A stretch of 64,000 nt of DNA from Bacillota bacterium. GTDB taxonomy: Bacteria > Bacillota > Bacilli > Alicyclobacillales > SLC66. A model generated the notes under the pieces. The model made no database searches. It had not been told where the DNA came from and saw only the letters and a program-made list of their open reading frames with translations. Where the stretch lies: the NCBI GenBank assembly GCA_021828865.1, contig JAJZCW010000014.1, positions 28,202-92,201 of the forward strand, written 5' to 3'. Each line of letters starts with the position of its first letter. Within the stretch, counting starts at the first letter, position 1. The translations under genes were made by a program, and so were the position numbers. Below, piece after piece: positions 27,782 to 36,400 of the stretch.

Positions 27782-27898
27782 CTAGGCACGATGAGACTTA
27801 AATGCAATGGCTCGAATAGCATGGCCAAGCCAAGTACCAGCGAGGGCGAGAATCACGCCAAATACCAATATCAGCAGAACGACCAAATCACCGGAATG
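27782..27898 (-). pseudogene. C-terminal membrane-helix gene fragment
   Basis: A frame ending in TAG at 27782-27784 encodes HSGDLVVLLILVFGVILA and a basic tail (HAIRAIAFKSHRA). It abuts, in another frame, the 3' broken end of the acylase pseudogene, so it looks like the tail of a different membrane-protein gene left by a deletion. No start codon or ribosome site. Confidence 0.4.
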
Positions 27899-28335
27899 AT
27901 GACTCCCTGGAAATTGTAATTAGTATCTTTAGCACTGATCTGATACCAGATGGCGGGAAGCGTCAGATTCAAGTGGGGATCCACCGCCATAAGTGGTTTG
28001 CCGGTAGTGGTTTTGATGCCATCCACCGCCCAGTTATTGCTGTTGGATGCATGATGAATTGCGGTGGAGGGCAATTGGCTGACTTTTTTGCTAATGGCAA
28101 AAGCTGCTTTGATTTCATTGTGATTGATATAACAGTGCATAATCAATCGGATTGGTGGTAAAATTCATGTATTGCGTCATGATTCCCTGGATGACCAATG
28201 TATTTGTAGGTTTCCAAAGTGTTGGTTGATAGTCAAGTAACTTGAACATAAAAGGTAACTCGCCAGTAACGAGGTCACTCGGAGAACAGCAGCGCGGCGA
28301 CGGTATTGACTCCCTTACAAAGCATACGCTGATTC
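27899..28335 (-). pseudogene. Penicillin-acylase-family (S45) pseudogene
   Basis: The diagnostic beta-chain start is visible: SNNWAVDGIKTTTGKPLMAV, DPHLNLTLPAIWYQ. In S45 enzymes the Ser of SNNW is the autocatalytic N-terminal nucleophile. Upstream in other frames come GELPFMFKLLDYQPTLWKP and TLVIQGIMTQYMNFTTNP (S45 alpha-chain blocks) and CKGVNTVAALL, with stops and shifts between them. The first 150 or so residues and all sequence after GVIIP are missing. A dead remnant of a peptidoglycan- or signal-amide-directed acylase. Confidence 0.75.
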
Positions 28336-28492
28336 AATGGCTTAAGCTCCCATTTTTTTATATGATTATATGGCTAGTATAACAATTTCTTTATTAGATG
28401 AGGCAATTGTTGAAGTGAGAATGATCAAGTAATACAATAATCATGAACCATGAATGATAGTTAACTTTAATCGGAAAGTGGGCGATTAGTGA
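28336..28492. other. Short intergenic region
   Basis: AT-rich, between the acylase remnant and the His-tailed protein gene. A plausible ribosome site is weak (GTGGGCGATTAGTG). Nothing else recognised. Confidence 0.3.
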
Positions 28493-28876
28493 ATGAAGGT
28501 TGCAGCAGTGATTGCGGAAGACGGACAAACCGTAGTACCGCTTGTGAGCGGAGATATCATTCGAATTCGGGACACCGAAAGCAAAGAGGAGTACGAGCTT
28601 CAAAATCCAGCCATGTCAGTGTCGAGTGGACGTAGGATTGCAGTAGTGAATGCGCTCCTTGAGCAGAATGTGGAATCGGTGATTTCTCCACCGGAGGCAT
28701 TTTGTGCGCATTCCTACAGCGTGGCTAAGGCTAACGAGTTGAATTTTTGGCGGGTAAATGAAGGATCGTCTTGGAATTTACTATGGAGCACAGTACAGTC
28801 TCCTACGGATATTGCGCTTGTACAGGAACTACCGCAAGAAGAACTGGCCAGCCACGGTCACCATCACCATCATTAA
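28493..28876 (+). CDS. Small protein with natural C-terminal polyhistidine tail
   Basis: 127 residues. The N-terminal about 85 residues (MKVAAVIAEDGQTVVPLVSG, then RIAVVNALLEQNVESVISPP) weakly resemble the NifX/NifB-type iron-molybdenum-cofactor-binding fold used by small metal-associated proteins; this is a guess from pattern. It ends SHGHHHHH, a natural metal-binding tail. One Cys (FCAHS). Its own terminator follows, so it is transcribed alone. Possible nickel, cobalt or zinc storage or sensing role; not established. Confidence 0.7.
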   Translation: MKVAAVIAEDGQTVVPLVSGDIIRIRDTESKEEYELQNPAMSVSSGRRIAVVNALLEQNVESVISPPEAFCAHSYSVAKANELNFWRVNEGSSWNLLWSTVQSPTDIALVQELPQEELASHGHHHHH

Positions 28877-28890
28877 AGAAATCAGTAAAT

Positions 28891-28923
28891 GCTCCTTAGG
28901 CGATAAGCTTAAGGGGCTTTTTT
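28891..28923 (+). terminator. Intrinsic terminator after His-tailed protein
   Basis: GCTCCTTA (28891-28898) pairs with TAAGGGGC (28910-28917, one G-T pair), followed by TTTTTT. Confidence 0.8.
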
Positions 28924-29008
28924 GTTGGCGTGATTCATAAGTAGCCACGTTAGGAGTGATTGTAATACAATAAAGTTAGAGGGTAATCCGTGAAAAGGGG
29001 CGTGCAGG

Positions 29009-29671
29009 TTGACGGAAAAGGAAGATTACCAACGACAAATTGTGGAGTATGGTCGAAAAATGCTGAATGATCGGTTGGTTCGTGGAACATCTGGTAATTT
29101 AAGCGTTATTGACCGGGAAAAGGGCATTATTGCCATCACTCCAACAGGAAGTGATTACGAGCAGTTGAGTATTGGACAAGTGACCTTGATGACCATGAAC
29201 GGAGAGCGGATGGAAGGCAATGCCCCTTCTTCAGAGTATTCCATGCATCTGGGGATATATCACGCACGCAAGGATGTACGTGCTATTGTCCACACCCATT
29301 CCATGTATGCGACCACACTCGCGATTTTGGGCAAGTCGATACCTGCGATTCACTATATGGTCACCATGCTTGGAGGCGAACAAATTCCTATTACACCAAG
29401 CTACGAACTATACGGCACACAGGAGTTGGCTGATTCAGCAGTGGAGATACTAGGAGATAAGTACCACGCAGCACTTTTACGCAGACATGGTGTGATTGCG
29501 ACAGGTGCTTCTCTTCCCGAGGCTTTTCAGCGCGCGGTAGTCGTCGAGGAAATGGCAGAACTCTATTACCGTGCAGTGGCTATTGGAGAGCCGGAACTAT
29601 TATCGAAAGAAGAATTACAAGCAGTTTCTGGGAAAATATATAATTATGGTAAAACCACTAGCTTTGCATAA
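29009..29671 (+). CDS. Class II aldolase (fuculose-phosphate aldolase/ribulose-phosphate epimerase family)
   Basis: 220 residues. Zinc ligands typical of the family: HTHS (two His, about residues 95-97) and LRRHGV (third His, about 155), with the acid in PSSEYSMH (about residue 73). GTSGNLS near residue 30 is the phosphate-binding block. Such enzymes cleave ketose-1-phosphates such as L-fuculose-1-phosphate or act in methionine salvage or ribulose-phosphate epimerisation; which one is not clear. TTG start. No partner sugar genes adjoin. Confidence 0.88.
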   Translation: MTEKEDYQRQIVEYGRKMLNDRLVRGTSGNLSVIDREKGIIAITPTGSDYEQLSIGQVTLMTMNGERMEGNAPSSEYSMHLGIYHARKDVRAIVHTHSMYATTLAILGKSIPAIHYMVTMLGGEQIPITPSYELYGTQELADSAVEILGDKYHAALLRRHGVIATGASLPEAFQRAVVVEEMAELYYRAVAIGEPELLSKEELQAVSGKIYNYGKTTSFA

Positions 29672-29682
29672 AGAAAATTCGG

Positions 29683-31190
29683 ATTTGTCAAGCCTTTTTG
29701 CAAATTGATCGTATGATCCATTTTTTGTGCCCCAAAATGCAAAAATTCCTTTAGTATAGAGACGAACAGGTTGTCCTGTCCGACTCTAAACCAAAGGAGT
29801 CCCTATGGACAAGGATACCACGAAATCTACTTTTACGGAATATCTTAACGGGTTAGATTGGTCAATGATTTCAAAAGAAATTGACCGATTGAAGTTGGAT
29901 CGCTATACGAAAAAGTTATTTGTCTCCATTTGGCTGAAACTGATGGTCTATGCGCAAACTCACCAAGTGGCAAGCTTAACGGATCTCAGCCTCCACGTGC
30001 GGGCAAATCCAGACTTACAGCGAGAACTCGGACTTTCTTCTATTAGTACGGCACAACTTTCCCGCAAACTCCGAGCGATGAATCCTGAGCAATTGCAAAC
30101 GATGTTTTCGCAAGTGATGAGTTCGATCTTGGCAATCCATCGTCCGCAAGATGCCATGGAGCAGTCGAAACGGCTTTGCATCGTGGATGCCTCCACCGTC
30201 ACAATGTGTTTGGAGAGATTCCCTTGGGCCGAATTCCGCTCCACCAAATCAGGCGTGAAATTGCATCAACGGGTGGTCATTGCCGACGGCACCACGATCC
30301 CTGACAAGGCGATCCTGACGCCTGCCCGTCCTTCGGACAAGTCGCAAATGGATGAATTGATCGAAGTGGACCCAAATGCGTTGTACCTCTTTGATCGCGG
30401 ATACTTGGCTTATGAGAAGTTTGACCAGTACTGTGAATCAGGGACACGGTTTGTCACCCGACTTAAGCACAATGCCTGCATTCGCGAGGTGGAAGAGGAG
30501 CGTCCTGTCGATCCTAACTCCCCCGTGTTGCGGGATGCGGTTATTTGGTTAGGCCAGTATCCAGGGTACTGGATGCATGCGAAACTTCGCTTGGTGGAAG
30601 TGCGCGGGGACGATGGCAGAACCGTTCAGCTCCTGACGAATGATTTGGATCTGGACGCGCAGGAGATTGGCGCATTGTATCGCAAACGCTGGCAGATCGA
30701 ACTGTTTTTCAAATGGATTAAACAGCATCTGGTCATCAAGCGGTTTTACGGAACCAGCAAGTGGGCGGTCTACAATCAACTGTGGTTGGCGCTGATCACG
30801 TATGGATTACTGGTCAAGATTCGACAACGGACAGGATGCAAGAAACGACTGTTGGAAGTGTACAAAGTTGTCCAACAGATGTGGGCAAAACCGTTTCAGG
30901 AGCTTATCCACAGCCTACAGCGAAAAGGGACACGAAAATCGAGCGGCAGACAGGCGTATCCTGTGGATAAAATCTTTGCCTATACGCTCCAGCAGTATGA
31001 GCAAGGAGATACTAAGCATCTGGATGAACTGATGTACGACCCGATCCTCTAACGACATATTCCTAAAAATGGATGAAGGACGACCTGCTATACGAGTGTT
31101 ACGATCTTGGATCAGTGGACAAAAAACTTGTTCAGAATACTCTGAAATAACAAGGAAAATAAAAAGACACCCCACTTGACAAAGGGTGAC
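29683..31190 (+). mobile_element. IS4-type insertion sequence
   Basis: A single transposase gene framed by short inverted ends: TTTGTCAAG near 29691-29699 on the left and its complement CTTGACAAA near 31177-31185 on the right. Exact ends and target duplication were not resolved; the flanks read AAATTC and AAATTT, which is suggestive only. It inserted between the aldolase and the chemoreceptor genes. Confidence 0.65.
29805..31052 (+). CDS. IS4-family transposase
   Basis: 415 residues, intact. DDE residues: Asp in CIVDASTVTM, Asp in LYLFDRGYLAYEKF, and Glu in YRKRWQIELFFKWIKQHL, the YREK-type block of IS4. RBS AAAGGAGTCCCT before the ATG. Full length and uninterrupted, so the element may still be active. 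Confidence 0.93.
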   Translation: MDKDTTKSTFTEYLNGLDWSMISKEIDRLKLDRYTKKLFVSIWLKLMVYAQTHQVASLTDLSLHVRANPDLQRELGLSSISTAQLSRKLRAMNPEQLQTMFSQVMSSILAIHRPQDAMEQSKRLCIVDASTVTMCLERFPWAEFRSTKSGVKLHQRVVIADGTTIPDKAILTPARPSDKSQMDELIEVDPNALYLFDRGYLAYEKFDQYCESGTRFVTRLKHNACIREVEEERPVDPNSPVLRDAVIWLGQYPGYWMHAKLRLVEVRGDDGRTVQLLTNDLDLDAQEIGALYRKRWQIELFFKWIKQHLVIKRFYGTSKWAVYNQLWLALITYGLLVKIRQRTGCKKRLLEVYKVVQQMWAKPFQELIHSLQRKGTRKSSGRQAYPVDKIFAYTLQQYEQGDTKHLDELMYDPIL

Positions 31191-31371
31191 CAAATTTAAT
31201 GCAATGCTAGTGATGGTAAATGGCATTTTATAAAATATTTTTTAAAAGGAAATGGATAGAATGCCCTGTGTTTTATGTTATTTTGAATTCTCCATAGATG
31301 AATTGAAAATAAATATTTTCATATAAAACGGATGCATGGATGATGTAATAGAACATTGTGGGGGGATAACA
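31191..31371. other. AT-rich leader of the chemoreceptor gene
   Basis: Contains a 16-bp palindrome GAAAATAAATATTTTC near 31305 and a strong GGGGGGA ribosome site. No sigma-D type motility promoter was recognised with confidence. Confidence 0.3.
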
Positions 31372-32922
31372 TTGAAATTTCGTACCAAATTATATGGTGC
31401 GGTTGCGGGAATTGTTATCATTGATTTGCTGATGTTTGCAGGAGCTTTGTATAACCAAACAACGTTAAGTGTACTTAATCATAAAATCCAAAAACATACG
31501 GTACAGTATGAGTATGCATTGATCGCGCAAAACGATGCGGAGAAGCTGGCGATCTCGTCCAATTCCTCTACATTAATGGATCTGAAGAATCATCTACAAT
31601 GGTTAATTGTACACACACAGGATACCGCCCCCCTTTTGGAATTGCATCAAGCACTACAAGGCGTAATACATCAAAATGAAGGATTGGCAGTAATTAAATT
31701 ACAGAAATTCGAAGCGAATCAATTAGCACAAAAGGATGCCAAAATCCAAGCATTCGCGTCTTTTTTATGGGAAGCTGAACTTGTAGGGGGAATTGGCATT
31801 GCATTGCTTATTCTAATAATTATAGGAGCGGGATGGTACGTAGTATCACAGGTAATGAATAATGTGTATCGAATACGTGATATGGTTACCCCACTGGAAC
31901 AGCTTGACTTTTCACAGACAACTCCTCCCATCACGCAAGACGAGTGGGGAGAAATTATAAAAGCAGTGTCTAAGGCTATTATGACGGTAGGCCATACTGT
32001 GCGTGCAGTTACCAAAGAAGCGGAACAGTTAAATAGTTATGCTCAAGAGCTTTCCGCTCATACTGAGGAAGTTTCTACAATAAGTAATGAAGCAAGACAA
32101 GGATTAGAATCCTCTGTAGATCATGTGATTGACTTTCAACACAATATGACTATTCTCTCTCAAGAATCGCAAAGCATGGAAAAAAATATTGAGCAACTAC
32201 TTCATGAATCTTCTCAGGCAGAAGAGTCACTGCATGCATTTCATCAGATGTTTCAAAACGGAATCACCAGTTCAGAGAATTCACAACTCATTCTACAAGA
32301 ATTGGTTCATTCCATGTCACAAATGCAACAAACTTTACAGGAAGTGATTCAAGGGTTTATAGGCTTAAACGGTGTTGCTATGGAAATTAAATCCGTAGCA
32401 GAACAAATTAATTTATTGGCATTAAATGCATCCATAGAATCAGCAAGAGCAGGTGAAGCGGGGCGTGGTTTTGCAGTTGTTGCGGATGAAGTGAGAAAAC
32501 TGGCTGACCAAACAAGGCAATTGGTAGATAGCACCAATATTGAAATGTCGTCTGCTCAACAAAAAATACACTTGTTGTCAGAGTCGATCCAACAAGCCGA
32601 AACTACGGTAGAAAAAGAACAGCAAGGGACGCATACGATCATTGATGCATTTATGCAGGTGGTCAATGCCGTTGATCAAGTCGTGAGTGTCTTTCAATTG
32701 GTTCAATCTGAAGTGGGGAAAGTGGGAAAAAGCGCTAATACTGTGAAAGCTGTGCAACAGTCTGCACAACACACTTTGCAAGAGACCGTCCAACGTGTAA
32801 AAAGTGCAAAAGACCAGATACTTAGCAATACGCAAGAAATCGGAAATATTGCGGAAATGGCACAGTCTCTAGCACAAGTCGGGGAGCGTTTGACCAAGGA
32901 AACCGATGGCTTTGTGCTGTGA
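31372..32922 (+). CDS. Methyl-accepting chemotaxis protein
   Basis: 516 residues from TTG 31372 (GGGGGGA 5 bases upstream); an earlier ATG at 31336 has no site and would spoil the N-terminal helix. Layout: membrane helix (about 8-25), extracytoplasmic helical domain (about 30-140, no Cys), second helix ([19 protein letters not shown]), HAMP, and a long cytoplasmic coiled coil whose hairpin tip reads [20 protein letters not shown]. Senses an unknown stimulus and signals to CheA. The IS separates it from the cheA-cheB operon. Confidence 0.93.
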   Translation: MKFRTKLYGAVAGIVIIDLLMFAGALYNQTTLSVLNHKIQKHTVQYEYALIAQNDAEKLAISSNSSTLMDLKNHLQWLIVHTQDTAPLLELHQALQGVIHQNEGLAVIKLQKFEANQLAQKDAKIQAFASFLWEAELVGGIGIALLILIIIGAGWYVVSQVMNNVYRIRDMVTPLEQLDFSQTTPPITQDEWGEIIKAVSKAIMTVGHTVRAVTKEAEQLNSYAQELSAHTEEVSTISNEARQGLESSVDHVIDFQHNMTILSQESQSMEKNIEQLLHESSQAEESLHAFHQMFQNGITSSENSQLILQELVHSMSQMQQTLQEVIQGFIGLNGVAMEIKSVAEQINLLALNASIESARAGEAGRGFAVVADEVRKLADQTRQLVDSTNIEMSSAQQKIHLLSESIQQAETTVEKEQQGTHTIIDAFMQVVNAVDQVVSVFQLVQSEVGKVGKSANTVKAVQQSAQHTLQETVQRVKSAKDQILSNTQEIGNIAEMAQSLAQVGERLTKETDGFVL

Positions 32923-33064
32923 AACAATCAGGAATTTGTGAACGATAGATGGATGACGGTTGATCGAGATTATCGCTTATTCTATAAGTAATGCGTTTCA
33001 TGAGGGGATTGCTTCCACTCCTCCCTGCTGGTCGATAGATCAGCGCCTTCTCCCTTTCTTCATT

Positions 33065-33247
33065 CTATCCATTTTCTTTGTCTTTCCGATTAATCCGAAG
33101 TGCCTTATCATCCGATACATTAATTCCTAATTGTTCAAGCATGCGATCAAAAGAGATTGGACCAATTCCAAGTGACAGACGGATCTGTGATCTTGACTCC
33201 GATTTTCTACGCTCTAAATATTCTTCTTTGGTAATTGACTTTTTCAT
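33065..33247 (-). CDS. Small protein of unknown function downstream of SpoIISA-type toxin
   Basis: 60 residues from ATG 33247 (CAGGTGA eight bases upstream): MKKSITKEEYLERRKSESRS then LSLGIGPISFDRMLEQLGI and a charged tail. Longer in-frame starts to 33319 lack a site. Strongly charged N-terminus suggests a helical region. A terminator lies between it and the toxin gene, so it is transcribed separately. Its position makes it a candidate antitoxin but I see no sequence match to SpoIISB. Confidence 0.6.
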   Translation of the reverse strand: MKKSITKEEYLERRKSESRSQIRLSLGIGPISFDRMLEQLGINVSDDKALRINRKDKENG

Positions 33248-33365
33248 GATTGAATTCACCTGTCTTATGGAATTAAATTCTTTTTGCATTATATCACAGA
33301 TTAAACGATAATTAGACAAATATTAAACAAAATTCATAAATATATACTGATGTTCCATGAGAGAT

Positions 33366-33392
33366 GATAAAAAGACGAGCAATGCCCGTCTT
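33366..33392 (-). terminator. Terminator downstream of SpoIISA-type gene
   Basis: On the minus strand AAGACGGGC, loop ATT, GCTCGTCTT (one mismatch) followed by TTTTATC. Ends the toxin transcript before the 60-residue gene. Confidence 0.7.
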
Positions 33393-33486
33393 GTCATCTG
33401 CCAAATTTAATACATGATGCAAATTCTATCTGAATTTCACGCCTCCTAGAACGAAGCGCCCGTTCTTTATTCCTTCGCGAAGCGCC

Positions 33487-34335
33487 TTACTTCCTAGCTA
33501 ATCTCTCCACGTCCCTCTCCATCCGTTTTGTCTGCGGACTGTCATCCAGCGTAGGCAATTCAATCCGTTCGCTTCTGCGGATGTTTGCACTTCCTAACTC
33601 CCTAATTCCTATCCCCTGTTCTATCTCCTGTTTCTCCGCTGTTACCAGATCATAGATAACTGCCATCATCAGCACCATCCATCCATCAATCTCCGTAATC
33701 GGGGTGTGTTCAGAAGATAGTTGAATGACGGAGGGAGAGCCAGCGATAGTCACAGGGAAAAGGGCAGTGTGATGTTTCTCATCGTAGTAGGACTCGCCAT
33801 TTGCCAAGATTTTTTGTATCTTACGCGATGAAGTCACTTGTTCTTTAGCTTCTTCAGTGTCAAACGGTAAAATGTGAACCTCTATCCCTTCAAATCCTGC
33901 TATCGTCTCTAATAATTCCTCCAACCGATCAAGATCCCATTCACTGCCAATCGCCTGTTTTTGAAGAACACGTAAGAAGACAAACAGTTTCTGGCGTTCC
34001 TCCCTGTACCAGTTTTTTTGATCATTCATCATTTTGACAATGTGCCTTGTTTCCTTTGATTCAAATTTCTTAAAGTTTGCGCCTACCAAGACAAAGACGT
34101 CAATAAAGATAAGTATGATTCCGATGATCCCTATCGTTTGCCATCGTCCGTACAGTGGGACAGGATGCCAGAGCCAATAAGCGGACACAGCTATCAAGTT
34201 GATGGTGTACCAGGTTTTGCGGATCTGGTGCTTGTATTTCCAGATGAATAGTTCATTGCGCCAATTGAGAAACAAATTGACCACTAGCCCGATGGTGAGC
34301 AGGCTGAGAAAAAGACGAATCCATAATATGGTCAT
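33487..34335 (-). CDS. spoIISA: SpoIISA-family membrane toxin with C-terminal extension
   Basis: 282 residues from ATG 34335, which follows AAGGTGGG at about 9 bases; a start at 34413 lacks a site. Three N-terminal membrane helices, with QIRKTWYTINLIAVSAYWLW and RWQTIGIIGIILIFIDVFVL matching the remembered B. subtilis SpoIISA pattern (AIRKTWY..., ALIDAFIFL). The cytoplasmic GAF-like domain has YYDEKHHTALFPVTIAG and MMAVIYDLV, again as in SpoIISA. B. subtilis SpoIISA is 248 residues; this has about 35 extra at the C-terminus (from IGIRELGSANIRRSER to the end) containing SPQTKRMERDVERLARK. SpoIISA kills by damaging the membrane unless bound by SpoIISB. Confidence 0.85.
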   Translation of the reverse strand: MTILWIRLFLSLLTIGLVVNLFLNWRNELFIWKYKHQIRKTWYTINLIAVSAYWLWHPVPLYGRWQTIGIIGIILIFIDVFVLVGANFKKFESKETRHIVKMMNDQKNWYREERQKLFVFLRVLQKQAIGSEWDLDRLEELLETIAGFEGIEVHILPFDTEEAKEQVTSSRKIQKILANGESYYDEKHHTALFPVTIAGSPSVIQLSSEHTPITEIDGWMVLMMAVIYDLVTAEKQEIEQGIGIRELGSANIRRSERIELPTLDDSPQTKRMERDVERLARK

Positions 34336-34632
34336 GAGAAGATCCCACCTTCTTTGTGATTTAGTCCTTTGTAAGTTGGCATGGAGCCATTTGGTGTATT
34401 TATTGGACTTCATATATTAGGCAGATAAGGTCAATTTATAACGTGGAAGAAGGGGGATCAGGCGTGACTATTGTCGCGTAGGGAGATTAGTTTAATCGAG
34501 ATACACGTATGAATAGATGATGATTGGAAATTGAATTTATTGTAAAATCGATATGTGGAATAGAAAGTATTTGTTTCTTACTAACCCCTGCGATCCATTT
34601 GGATCGCCACTAATCCCTATGGAGGTGTTCTT

Positions 34633-34851
34633 ACGGGCAGACTTACCAACCTTTCCCGCCATCGGCACGCTTACAACAGAAGACTTTCTCAAGAGACAAA
34701 GCAGAGCCAGCTATTTCATCAGGCGTTGGATAAAATCAAGCGACAAACAGGGCTGGATTATGCCAAGATCATCATGGGGGATGAGCGAGAAAGACAGCGA
34801 TTAAAAATGTTGGAATTCCAGGACGCGATAGTGGATGATGATAAAGAATAG
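34633..34851 (+). CDS. Small basic/charged ORF without a standard start codon
   Basis: A frame of about 72 codons reads as coherent protein (LTNLSRHRHAYNRRLSQETK, then QALDKIKRQTGLDYAKII and a very acidic end DAIVDDDKE). GGAGG lies seven bases before an ACG codon at 34633; no ATG, GTG or TTG is in frame upstream before a TAA. Either an ACG start, a 5' truncated gene, or chance. No family recognised. Confidence 0.35.
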   Translation, partial: TGRLTNLSRHRHAYNRRLSQETKQSQLFHQALDKIKRQTGLDYAKIIMGDERERQRLKMLEFQDAIVDDDKE

Positions 34852-35193
34852 GGAGCTTCGCTGTCGCTCCGCAAAGGGAGAGAGGGTCTGTTAAAGGGGC
34901 GCTGGCGCTTTAGGGCACTTCGCGCAGGAAAATCCAGGGACTGGAATGATGTAGTTTGGAAAAATAACGGCAAATAACTAACGCGATGGATAATTACTGC
35001 CTAATACCTGGGACTCGGTAGAGTCAACCTAATCCCTGTCTTCATTGTATTTTACTACACAGAATGATCTATAATAGGACGATTAATGTATAGAACGCTA
35101 AGAGTAGCCCAATTCACTTTTTATCGATAGTAAATTATAGTCTAGTCGTATATTTTTAATTCTATTTTGTCTATGGTTCAACTAACGAGAGTA
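34852..35193. other. Intergenic stretch with short self-complementary segments
   Basis: No gene seen. 34855-34930 is rich in short CGC/GCG-containing inverted pieces (for example GCGCTGGCGC), and 35040-35170 is AT-rich. Confidence 0.3.
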
Positions 35194-35220
35194 CTCCCAC
35201 CTCAACGAAGTAGGTGGGAG
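35194..35220. repeat. Perfect 9-bp-stem hairpin, IS200/IS605-end-like
   Basis: CTCCCACCT (35194-35202) and AGGTGGGAG (35212-35220) around CAACGAAGT. No T-run follows. Hairpins of this style form the ends of IS200/IS605 elements, and a comparable GGGGG/CCCCC hairpin occurs at 62989-63018; relation between them is not shown. Confidence 0.35.
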
Positions 35221-35241
35221 AGCGTTCAATTTGTGTGACAC

Positions 35242-35263
35242 AAAAAAACCACCAGATGGTGGA
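35242..35263 (-). terminator. Terminator of the secreted-protein gene
   Basis: On the minus strand TCCACCATCTGGTGG followed by TTTTTTT, just after the stop of the gene that ends at 35282. Confidence 0.75.
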
Positions 35264-35281
35264 TTACCTTGAGCGTTTTTA

Positions 35282-36367
35282 TTACTGAATGGGGGTTTGT
35301 GTGATAATCCCCCATAAGTCTTGTGGACCGACAAATGAGGTGTAGAGATATTTTCCATCAGGATATACGCCTTGCGGGAACGCAGAGTTACTATTCCCCC
35401 CTGTGGAATTTGTGAACTCTACCACGTTCTCCTGCTTTTGCGCATCATATACCCGTTTGAGTTGCGACAAAGGAATCCATTGCACGAGCTTCCCGTTGTT
35501 GGCGTTAAGGACATAAACACTGGCTTGTATCGCAGAGTTCAGATACAGCAAATTTCCGAATTTTTGAATGGTGAAGTCATTCGAATAAAATGGGATGTTC
35601 GTTTGCAGTGTCGGCAACGACTTCCCCGTGTTCATGTTTGTTCGTTGAATCGTGATGGTCTTGGCATTGGAATTTAAATTAAGGATGGAGTAGTCAATGT
35701 TCCCGCCAGATATATTTTCTTGTGGAGGCTGAAAGAGAGTGAGTAGCGATTCGGACGCTGGCTCAGTCTCCTCTGTGGTGGAAATAGGGTTGATAATGGT
35801 CACCTGTGGCCGATATTTATCTACGACATACAGATTTCCCCCTTGATATACAGATGCCTGCGGTACAAAAGTGATAGAAATGCGTTTCACCAATTTTCCT
35901 GTGGGGGTGTACATAAAGACTCCACCTGTCTCCGCCACATAGATGTATCCACCACCGAACGCCACACTGCCTGATTCATTGAGAAATAGTTGCGGTTCTA
36001 TCATTTCTGTGGCAATCAAATGTTTCGACTGATTGTACACATGAAAAAAGAATGGGCTGGCCTGTGGGTAGGATTTCTGGTAATAGGTGAGTTGGAACTT
36101 GCCTATTGCGTTTGTTTTGATGTGGGACGGTTGAACCCTCCCGCCCGTCGCTGAAAAAGATAACGTTTGGGCTTTTTCGGGCTGTCCATACTTATTCAAC
36201 AGTTGACCAGAAATAACAAACGACGAATCTGCAAAATCTTGTGCGGCAACACTCCACCCTCCGAGATGGGATGTAGTTGCAGGAGTGGACGTGGAAGCGA
36301 ACGCGGGGGTTGACAATGTGGTTGCCATCAACAGCGAAGTCATCAAAAATGGTGGTATTCTTTTCAT
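35282..36367 (-). CDS. Secreted protein with carboxypeptidase-regulatory-like and propeller-like domains
   Basis: 361 residues. Sec signal peptide (basic MKRIPP, hydrophobic core, cleavage likely after AFA at about 24). Residues about 48-115 look like an Ig/CarboxypepD-type domain (VISGQLLNKYGQPEKAQTL, TNAIGKFQLTY). The rest has NHL/propeller-like repeats (GGGYIYVAETGGVFMYTP, GGNLYVVDKYRPQVTIINP, GNLLYLNSAI). No catalytic motif. The Shine-Dalgarno AGGAGGTG lies 25 bases upstream with a hairpin in the gap (separate entry). Confidence 0.75.
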   Translation of the reverse strand: MKRIPPFLMTSLLMATTLSTPAFASTSTPATTSHLGGWSVAAQDFADSSFVISGQLLNKYGQPEKAQTLSFSATGGRVQPSHIKTNAIGKFQLTYYQKSYPQASPFFFHVYNQSKHLIATEMIEPQLFLNESGSVAFGGGYIYVAETGGVFMYTPTGKLVKRISITFVPQASVYQGGNLYVVDKYRPQVTIINPISTTEETEPASESLLTLFQPPQENISGGNIDYSILNLNSNAKTITIQRTNMNTGKSLPTLQTNIPFYSNDFTIQKFGNLLYLNSAIQASVYVLNANNGKLVQWIPLSQLKRVYDAQKQENVVEFTNSTGGNSNSAFPQGVYPDGKYLYTSFVGPQDLWGIITQTPIQ

Positions 36368-36400
36368 CCACTTGCAGGCATTTGCCTGCTTTCACCTCCT
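36368..36400 (-). promoter_or_regulatory. Shine-Dalgarno separated from start codon by a hairpin
   Basis: Minus strand: AGGAGGTG (36400-36393), then AAA, then a perfect hairpin GCAGGC-AAAT-GCCTGC (36389-36374), then AAGTGG and ATG at 36367. The linear gap is 25 bases; with the hairpin folded out it is 9, the normal spacing. No other in-frame start or site is available: the frame meets TGA just upstream of the hairpin. Confidence 0.65.
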
